Origin: Pricia antarctica
Lineage (GTDB): Bacteria > Bacteroidota > Bacteroidia > Flavobacteriales > Flavobacteriaceae
Direction of reading: 5' to 3'
DNA: 64,000 nt
Assembly (NCBI GenBank): GCA_011050085.1
Contig: DRGL01000024.1
Span: 1 to 64,000, forward strand
Shown here: in pieces, positions 58,010 through 64,000 of the stretch
How the letters are laid out: each line of letters opens with the position of its first letter
Position numbering within the stretch: the first letter of the stretch is position 1
Position numbers and translations under genes: made by a program
The notes under the pieces: generated by a model
The model's database searches: none
Told to the model about the DNA's origin: nothing
Seen by the model: the letters and a program-made list of their open reading frames with translations, nothing else

Positions 58010-60583
58010 CTAGATTCCTTCTTTCCGCAATACTTCCAAGGGAGGGCTCATCAGCACGCTTCTACTGTTCAAAATGCCTATGGCTAGAACCAAGGCCGTA
58101 ATGCCAGGTAATACAACGAGGAATGGAATCAGTGAAGGAATGAAAGCGGTCTTAAATACAAATACCGCCAGCAATTGACTCCCGACCAAGGATAATAAAA
58201 TTCCAATGGTACTTCCCAATATACCTAGATACGCATATTCGAGTGCGTTAATTTTTAAAATTTGCGCGCTTTTTGCCCCCAAAGTCCGTAGCAGTACACT
58301 TTCTTTGATACGCTGATATTTACTGGTTCGTACAGAACCGATAAGCACGATAATTCCGGTGAGGATACTGAAAAAAGCCATAAAATTTATCACCCAAGAG
58401 ATTTTTTCAAGTATGCCATCTACGACCTTGAGCAATTGGCGCAGATCTAAAATGGAAACCGTAGGAAATGCTTTTACCAATTCCCTTTGAAGCGCTGCTG
58501 AAGTACCTTCGTCTGGCGTCCGGGTGGTAAGTACTCTAAATTGAGGCGCGTTTTCTAAAACCCCAGAAGGAAACAGAACGGAAAAATTAAGTTGCATTCT
58601 TCCCCAATCTACCGCGCGAATACTGGCTACCTCGGTTTCCATAAGCATACCTTGCACATTGAATACTAACCTGTCACCTATTCCGACTTCCGCATCACGG
58701 GCCACATTATCGGAAAGCGAGATTGGCACTACTCCTTCCTTAGGTGCTATCTCAGGCCAATTACCTTCCTCAAGGGATTCGGAAGAAATCAATGAATCGC
58801 GATACGTGACCCTAAATTCATGATTCAGTATCCATCCGTTAATAGTTGACATAGTGTCTTCACGTATATCGTTTACCGTGCGGTCTTTAATTTTTTGCAT
58901 CCGCATCGTAACAATGGGAATGTTATTTAGCAAAGGCAATCCCTTTGTTGTAATCTGGTCTGCTACGGCTTTCTGCTGATCGGTCTGCACATCCAATAAA
59001 ATAAGGTTGGGTGCTTTTTTATTAGCTTCCATCGAAGTTTTAGCCAGTAAAATATCTTTTGTAAAATATAAGGTGCTAATTAAAAATGTCCCTACTCCGA
59101 TGGCCAATATCAAAACCATGGTCTGATTGTTCGGCCGAAAAAGATTCAATAGACTTTGACGGGCGGTAAAGCTCCACTGCTTTGGAAAGTACTTTTTTAT
59201 CCCTCTCATAAAAAGGAGGGCAATTCCGCCAAGAAGTGCGAAAACTACCAAAATTCCAAAGGTGAAGGATAGGGCATATTTCCAGTCACCTAGTAGCCAT
59301 AGAGCAAAAAGGAAGATAAAGATGAGTATACTTGAAAGAACCAAAATATTCGCAGTGCGAGATTTTTGGCTCGTAGTTTCTTGAATACGAAGTACTTCTA
59401 GAGGTGATACGTACCACGTGCGCAATAGGGGTGATAAGGCGAATAAGACAGACATAAACAGACCTAGCGAAAGTCCCATTACAATAGGCCCTACTGCATA
59501 TGAGATTTGCACTTCGAAAGGCAAGAAACCTTGTAGCAATAGCGGGAAGGATTGTTGAACGAGCAGACCGGTCAATGTGCCGATCAGTCCTCCGATGATC
59601 CCCATAACGGCAATCTGTATCAGATAAATTAAGAAACCCTGCTTACGGCTGGCGCCGATGCATTTCAGCACTGCTACGGATGGCAGCTTCTCCTTTATAT
59701 AAATATGTACTGAACTGGCAATACCGACACAACCTAAAAGCAAGGCAATAAATGCGACCAGATTTAGAAATTTACCGAAGTTATCGTAACGCCTCCCCAA
59801 TCGCTCACCGGTTGAGGTATGCGTATCTAAATCAGCATTTTCGGCGTCGAGCAGCGGGTCCACTTTTTCATCCAAGGCATCCAAATCTTGTTTCGGTCCG
59901 GCCACAAAATAAAAGTCGTAGCCCACCCGGCTTCCTACTTGCACCAATCCGGTGCTTTCAATACTGCTATAGGGAATTAAAACAGGCGGCGCCACAGAAG
60001 CGGACACACCTGTGATTCCAGGCGCTGAAATGAGAGTGCCCGAAATTGGAAGTACAATCTTGCCTATGGAAATGGAATCGCCAGGTTGCAGACCAAACTG
60101 CATCATTAAAGTAGCATCTACCAAAGCTCCACCGGATGCTTGATATTCGGAAGCTGCGGAAATAGGATCAGTTTCCAATTTCCCATAAAATGGATATCCA
60201 CCTTCAATACCCTTTACGCTCACTAATTTGGTATTACCACTATTTGGGAATACCGCCATTGAGGGGAAATCTATACTTTTGGCATCGGCACCACCCAAAG
60301 AATCAATGATGTCAAGCACCCTCTTATTCGGAGGCTGCTTGCTATCGATGACAAAATCCGCACCCATCAAGGCCTTGGACTGCAGGCCAATATTTTCTTT
60401 CAAATTTTCACTAAAGGATTGGATGGAGACCACCGCGGCAATACCCAAAACAATGGACGCCATAAACAGGACTATACGTTTACCGCTAGCCTTGCCATCA
60501 CGCCACGCCATCTTAAACAACCAACCCAGATTTGTTCTGGGCGTATTCAAATTATTGGGGGTTCTGAAATCAGTATCGTTCAC
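58010..60583 (-). CDS. FtsX-family ABC transporter permease (YbbP-like)
   Basis: An 857-residue inner-membrane protein with one N-terminal helix, a large periplasmic domain, three helices, a four-helix central block, a second periplasmic domain and three C-terminal helices (ten in total), as in YbbP-type permeases. FtsX signatures are VAFIALLLGCVGIASSVHIY and VLKCIGASRKQ in the first half, and FSILTGIIVLIGSV plus LLRTLGAKSAQ in the second. Its start overlaps the stop of the ATPase gene as ATGA, so both are translationally coupled and form one transporter. Confidence 0.92.
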   Translation of the reverse strand: MNDTDFRTPNNLNTPRTNLGWLFKMAWRDGKASGKRIVLFMASIVLGIAAVVSIQSFSENLKENIGLQSKALMGADFVIDSKQPPNKRVLDIIDSLGGADAKSIDFPSMAVFPNSGNTKLVSVKGIEGGYPFYGKLETDPISAASEYQASGGALVDATLMMQFGLQPGDSISIGKIVLPISGTLISAPGITGVSASVAPPVLIPYSSIESTGLVQVGSRVGYDFYFVAGPKQDLDALDEKVDPLLDAENADLDTHTSTGERLGRRYDNFGKFLNLVAFIALLLGCVGIASSVHIYIKEKLPSVAVLKCIGASRKQGFLIYLIQIAVMGIIGGLIGTLTGLLVQQSFPLLLQGFLPFEVQISYAVGPIVMGLSLGLFMSVLFALSPLLRTWYVSPLEVLRIQETTSQKSRTANILVLSSILIFIFLFALWLLGDWKYALSFTFGILVVFALLGGIALLFMRGIKKYFPKQWSFTARQSLLNLFRPNNQTMVLILAIGVGTFLISTLYFTKDILLAKTSMEANKKAPNLILLDVQTDQQKAVADQITTKGLPLLNNIPIVTMRMQKIKDRTVNDIREDTMSTINGWILNHEFRVTYRDSLISSESLEEGNWPEIAPKEGVVPISLSDNVARDAEVGIGDRLVFNVQGMLMETEVASIRAVDWGRMQLNFSVLFPSGVLENAPQFRVLTTRTPDEGTSAALQRELVKAFPTVSILDLRQLLKVVDGILEKISWVINFMAFFSILTGIIVLIGSVRTSKYQRIKESVLLRTLGAKSAQILKINALEYAYLGILGSTIGILLSLVGSQLLAVFVFKTAFIPSLIPFLVVLPGITALVLAIGILNSRSVLMSPPLEVLRKEGI

Positions 60584-61269
60584 AGGCGTATGGTGCTTTC
60601 GTTTGCAATCATCTTACCGCCCTTCAACCGCAGTATACGTTGGTTTCGTTGGGCCAGTTCCAAATCGTGGGTGACCATAACTAATGTGGTATTCGAATCT
60701 TGGTTCAGTTCGAAAAGCAACTGTACGACCTTTTCACCGGTTTCTTCATCCAGATTCCCGGTAGGCTCGTCGGCAAATAATATAGACGGAGTACTCGAGA
60801 AAGCCCGTGCCATGGCTACACGTTGCTGCTCACCCCCGGAAAGCTGGGATGGATAGTGATCGGAACGATCGGCTAAGCCCACTTTATCCAAAAGTTCCAT
60901 GCAGATTGAATTGGCATTCTTAGCACCCTGTAATTCCAAAGGAACCAAGACATTTTCCAAAGCCGTTAATGTGGGCAGCAGTTGAAAATTTTGGAAAATA
61001 AACCCCACTTCCCTATTACGTAAGGCGGCACGTTGATCCTCGTTCAAGGTTGCCAAATCGGTTCCGCAAAGTTCAACAGTTCCTGAATCCGGACTATCTA
61101 GTCCAGCGGCAAGTCCCAATAAAGTTGTCTTTCCACTGCCTGAAGGACCGACAATGGCAAAAGTTTCACCGGTCTCGATGTCAAAGCTTATATCATCTAA
61201 TACGGTTAAACGTTTGGGTCCGTTTGTGTAAGTCTTCCCCAAATGGCTTATGTTTAATATCTTTGGCAT
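60580..61269 (-). CDS. ABC ATPase, LolD/YbbA type
   Basis: A 229-residue ATPase of the MacB/LolD/YbbA group. Walker A is GPSGSGKTTLLGLAAGLD, the Q loop is VGFIFQNFQLLPTLTALENV, the signature is QLSGGEQQRVAMARAF, and Walker B is ILFADEPTGNLDEETG. It is partner to the permease whose start it overlaps. A TesA-like esterase lies head-to-head 85 bp away; the tesA-ybbA-ybbP neighbourhood is also known from E. coli, which supports the YbbA naming over LolD. Confidence 0.92.
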   Translation of the reverse strand: MPKILNISHLGKTYTNGPKRLTVLDDISFDIETGETFAIVGPSGSGKTTLLGLAAGLDSPDSGTVELCGTDLATLNEDQRAALRNREVGFIFQNFQLLPTLTALENVLVPLELQGAKNANSICMELLDKVGLADRSDHYPSQLSGGEQQRVAMARAFSSTPSILFADEPTGNLDEETGEKVVQLLFELNQDSNTTLVMVTHDLELAQRNQRILRLKGGKMIANESTIRL

Positions 61270-61354
61270 AAATTATTCAGATTTCGTTCATAGCTGCCTC
61301 ACCTAGGTAGTGAAGAATGGAAAAATAGACAATTGATTTCGATTTTTATACCCT

Positions 61355-62065
61355 ATGAGCGTACACAACCTCTTAAAGTTTCGTTATATTTTACTGGTTT
61401 TCATTGTTGTTTCCTGCGGAAACGAACCAAAAAAGGAAGTAAAGACTGAGCAAGTAGAAACTACCGATATTGTAGGCGAGTCCGACGAGACCCCGGAAGA
61501 GAAAACCATCCTCTTTTTTGGAAACAGTCTGACTGCTGGCTATGGGCTAGATACTGAAGAGGCCTTTCCTGCCCTGATTCAGAATAAATTGGATTCATTA
61601 GGACTCAAATACACCGCCATTAATTCCGGACTGAGCGGCGAGACTACTTCGGGCGGACTCAACCGATTGGAATGGGTCTTAAATCAAAACGTAGATGTTT
61701 TTGTGCTCGAACTTGGCGCCAATGATGGATTACGCGGCGTGCCGCTTACAGAAACCCGGGACAACCTTCAAGCTATTATAGATTTGGTTCGGAAAAAGAA
61801 CAAGGAGACTAAAATTATTTTGGCAGGTATGCAGATTCCTCCCAATATGGGTCTTGCCTATACTTCGGAATTTAAAAGTCTCTTTCCTGAACTAGCAGAA
61901 GAAAACGACGTTTTACTAATTCCCTTTTTATTGGAGGGAGTTGCCGGTAATCCGAAACTCAATCAAGAAGATGGAATCCATCCTACAGCCGAGGGTCAAA
62001 AGATTGTACGCGAAAATGTCTGGGATATTTTAGTCGATGTCATAGAAGATAACAATCCTTCTTAA
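61355..62065 (+). CDS. TesA-like SGNH esterase lipoprotein
   Basis: A 236-residue protein. The signal ends in the lipobox VVSC (about residue 21), giving a periplasmic lipoprotein; E. coli TesA is soluble, so this is a membrane-tethered form. SGNH blocks are complete: I is LFFGNSLTAGYGL with the nucleophile Ser, II is NSGLSGETTSGG, III is ELGANDGLRG, and V is DGIHPTAEGQ with the catalytic Asp and His. It is an acyl-ester hydrolase. It is divergent from the YbbA/YbbP-like pair. Confidence 0.92.
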   Translation: MSVHNLLKFRYILLVFIVVSCGNEPKKEVKTEQVETTDIVGESDETPEEKTILFFGNSLTAGYGLDTEEAFPALIQNKLDSLGLKYTAINSGLSGETTSGGLNRLEWVLNQNVDVFVLELGANDGLRGVPLTETRDNLQAIIDLVRKKNKETKIILAGMQIPPNMGLAYTSEFKSLFPELAEENDVLLIPFLLEGVAGNPKLNQEDGIHPTAEGQKIVRENVWDILVDVIEDNNPS

Positions 62066-62278
62066 ATTTTAAACGTCGCTTACGGACTACAGGCTTATTC
62101 TGTGTAGGAAGGAATTGTATATTAGAAATCGAAAATAAAGTAGCTAATTTCAAAACACATGTACTAGAAATTTACGCTTCACATTACCGCTCCCTTAGAA
62201 ATACTTCGCAAATAGCTTCTTTAAAATGCACGGAAAAGAAATATAGAATTAGCTACGAACTGAACGTCTTACTATTGA

Positions 62279-62530
62279 TTAAGACCATTTCATCCACTTT
62301 TTCTTGGGTATAAAGGATAGCTCCCTGCGAATAATATTTTCCTTCATTTTGTAAAGTATTGCTATTTTGATTTCAGTATCCGATGTAGGTTTGAGAATCT
62401 TCAAATACAATGGATTTACTACCACTTGTGGCACATTTGTTGTATTAATCTCCTGATTATGGCGGAAAGTCATGGCTATTGCTTCAGCATTAAATAAAAG
62501 TATAGCTATCAAGGTTAAGATTAATCGCAT
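62279..62530 (-). CDS. Small secreted protein, LYK-x9-LxF family member 3
   Basis: An 83-residue protein with a signal peptide (MRLILTLIAILLFNAEAIA) and a mature part of about 64 residues. It ends in IAILYKMKENIIRRELSF followed by IPKKKWM, the same LYK-x9-L-x-F pattern as the two proteins near 57 kb, though the rest has diverged. CGTCAAAGCGTAA and ATCGGAT lie 87 bp upstream. It is the most distant of the three. The function is unknown. Confidence 0.65.
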   Translation of the reverse strand: MRLILTLIAILLFNAEAIAMTFRHNQEINTTNVPQVVVNPLYLKILKPTSDTEIKIAILYKMKENIIRRELSFIPKKKWMKWS

Positions 62531-62616
62531 AGTATAACAATGTTTAAATGGTTACACTAGTCTAACGGCACCTATGAATTTTTAATAGGTAAATTTCGCC
62601 CAAACGTAGAGATTTT

Positions 62617-62639
62617 CGTCAAAGCGTAATAAATCGGAT
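62617..62639 (-). promoter_or_regulatory. Shared upstream element of small secreted protein 3
   Basis: CGTCAAAGCGTAA (62617-62629) matches the 57126 element at 11 of 13 positions, followed by ATCGGAT at 62633-62639. On the minus strand TACGCTTTG and, 20 bp downstream, TACGTTTGG form a direct repeat close to the LytTR half-site. Confidence 0.45.
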
Positions 62640-62888
62640 GAGTTGCACTTCGTGAGTAGGGTAAATTGGGGATAAATTGTTATTACTAATAGGTGATATG
62701 ACTGAAGTATATTAAAGTAAATATTCTGAATTTAATTTAATCAACATAATTAAAAATTTGGATTAAAATCTAATTTCGACTCATTACCGTTTGCATTTGC
62801 GCTTTTTTATGAATAAAACTTTTCCTACAATCATAAATTGATTAACCTATCGATAACATCGGTATTTCACCGATATTGTGAGTCTAAA

Positions 62889-62920
62889 ATTGGTAGTGGT
62901 AGGTGATTTAGATAATTTTG
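62889..62920 (+). promoter_or_regulatory. Promoter of the malectin-like lipoprotein gene
   Basis: TTG at 62890-62892 and TAATTTTG at 62913-62920 are 20 bp apart, a good -33/-7 pair. The ATG follows after a 51-bp leader. Confidence 0.6.
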
Positions 62921-62971
62921 ACCTTAAATTCATGCAAAAGAAAGTGAATTATTAATTTTAAATATCAATCT

Positions 62972-63988
62972 ATGAAATTCAATTTGTTAAAAAGGTATTT
63001 TTTGTTTGCGGCGATGATTGCCTCTTGTGTGGTATTACCTATCGCGTGTAGTAGTGATGATGGAGATCCGGTAGAACCTGAGGTTATTGATCCTACACCA
63101 ACTGAGCCAACAGAGCCTGCCGCAGCACCCGACCCGACTAATGAGAATACCACTATTTTGGCAACTGCAGCAACTTTGGTCGAGAATGTTTCTACGTCAA
63201 CGGTAACTGTTCAGTTGGCCGATGCGAATGGTAAGAAATTAAAGGCTAGTGGTGGTACCGTTGCCCTGAACGCTACTGGTTCTGCAGTAATTTCTGAAAT
63301 AACCGATAATGGAGATGGTACATATACAGCAACCATTACAAACGATGAAGAACAAAACGTACTTGTTTCAGGTTCTTTGGATGGTACAGATATTACCAGT
63401 ACCGCCAATATCACATTCAACCCTGACGGTTCGAATCCCGCACAGGAAGTAACGCAATCCACTGTTCCATTAGGACCTTCCCTAATACGAATCAACAGTG
63501 GCGGACCTGAGGTTACCTACGGTGATATCACATTTTTGGCAGATCAGTATTTTGATGAAGAGAATACCGTTGCCTACAGTAATCCTTTCGTAACTGAGAT
63601 TGCGGAAACTGATATGCAGGATATATATCTAACGGAACGAATTACTAAAGATGGAACAGATATCAGAGGCCCGTTTTCTTACAACATTCCAGTTACTAAC
63701 GGTACCTACAGTGTGAGATTATATTTTGCTGAAATTTATTGGGGTGTCCAAAATCCTCAAGGTTTCGAGGGTGATGAGGGCCGTAGGATTTTTAATACCA
63801 CAATCGAAGATGTTGAAGTTTTTACTGGCTATGATTTAGTAAAGGACATTAACCCTGCTATTGCAGATCAGAGAATGTACGATATTGAAGTTACAGATGG
63901 TATATTGACCATTACTTTTGAAGCTAGTGTGAACAAGCCTAAAATTTCAGCTATTGAAGTGCTTGGTACAGGTACGGTTGGAATGTAA
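62972..63988 (+). CDS. Surface lipoprotein with Ig-like and malectin-like domains
   Basis: A 338-residue protein. The lipobox LPIAC puts the lipid on Cys26, followed by SSDDGD, which fits the Bacteroidota lipoprotein export signal for surface display. A Pro/Glu/Thr-rich linker (30-60) leads to an invasin/bacterial Ig-like domain (about 62-150, STVTVQLADANGKKL to DGTYTATITNDEEQNVLVSG). A malectin-type carbohydrate-binding domain follows (about 168-335, IRINSGGPEVTYGDITFLAD and YSVRLYFAEIYWG). The protein is probably an exposed glycan-binding or adhesion factor. The gene ends at TAA 63988, close to the window edge, so any partner gene is outside. Confidence 0.85.
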   Translation: MKFNLLKRYFLFAAMIASCVVLPIACSSDDGDPVEPEVIDPTPTEPTEPAAAPDPTNENTTILATAATLVENVSTSTVTVQLADANGKKLKASGGTVALNATGSAVISEITDNGDGTYTATITNDEEQNVLVSGSLDGTDITSTANITFNPDGSNPAQEVTQSTVPLGPSLIRINSGGPEVTYGDITFLADQYFDEENTVAYSNPFVTEIAETDMQDIYLTERITKDGTDIRGPFSYNIPVTNGTYSVRLYFAEIYWGVQNPQGFEGDEGRRIFNTTIEDVEVFTGYDLVKDINPAIADQRMYDIEVTDGILTITFEASVNKPKISAIEVLGTGTVGM

Positions 63989-64000
63989 TGATGATTTAGA

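Overview
The window looks like chromosomal DNA of a marine, pigmented member of the Flavobacteriaceae (Bacteroidota). The evidence is convergent: promoters of the TAnnTTTG (-7) type with almost no Shine-Dalgarno sequences, a mitochondrial-type aconitase, a 1120-residue SecA, the recQ-kdsD-tatC-lptB block, a receiver-CRP fusion regulator, a CruF/CrtD/CrtA carotenoid set and a surface lipoprotein with a Cys-Ser-Ser-Asp-Asp export signal. No insertion sequence, phage, CRISPR array or rRNA was found. There is one tRNA, tRNA-Leu(GAG).

Layout. 0-4.6 kb: a histidine kinase carrying a canonical photoactive LOV domain (GRNCRFLQG), a receiver-CRP/FNR fusion and a tandem universal stress protein. 4.8-8.2 kb: an MscS-type channel and a CPA1 K+/H+ antiporter. 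8.7-14.6 kb: a Crp/Fnr regulator, a SulP transporter, a membrane fatty-acid hydroxylase-type enzyme and a persulfide dioxygenase-rhodanese fusion. The last three have a GTAAC-N4-GTTAC palindrome exactly 22 bp before their -7 element, so they look like one regulon. 14.8-23.8 kb: flavin reductase, a receiver-like protein lacking its phospho-aspartate, tRNA-Leu, and a carotenoid operon headed by a CarH-like MerR/B12-binding regulator (crtI, crtB, crtZ, crtD, cruF), with crtA convergent to it. This is the gene set for saproxanthin/myxol-type monocyclic carotenoids, apart from the lycopene cyclase.

23.8-31.2 kb: two thioredoxin-fold proteins (one without its CXXC cysteines), aconitase, a MoxR ATPase and two periplasmic PPIase-type chaperones. 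31.4-38 kb: a small conserved protein, a class A beta-lactamase-fold hydrolase, RluF, about 1 kb of apparently decayed sequence, a CarboxypepD-like surface protein and an LD-carboxypeptidase. 38-48 kb: RecQ, KdsD, TatC, LptB, PssA, a DUF4105 protein and an ABC-F ATPase. 48-53.6 kb: a shortened methyltransferase-like protein, a 47-residue membrane protein, cobalamin adenosyltransferase, a DUF2795 protein and SecA. 54-64 kb: two tandem HisKA_2 sensor kinases, three members of a small secreted-protein family with a common C-terminal motif and related upstream elements, a LolD/FtsX-like exporter next to a TesA-like esterase, and a malectin-like surface lipoprotein.

Themes. Light is sensed or answered at three levels (LOV kinase; CarH-like AdoCbl-type repressor; carotenoids), and a cobalamin adenosyltransferase that could supply AdoCbl lies in the same window. 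Two different Crp/Fnr-type regulators appear to use two different class II operators, GTAAC-N4-GTTAC and ATGAC-N4-ATCAT. Several intergenic stretches (1-667, 6130-6722, 34400-35424) look like gene remnants. All functional calls are from sequence reading; no database search was run.
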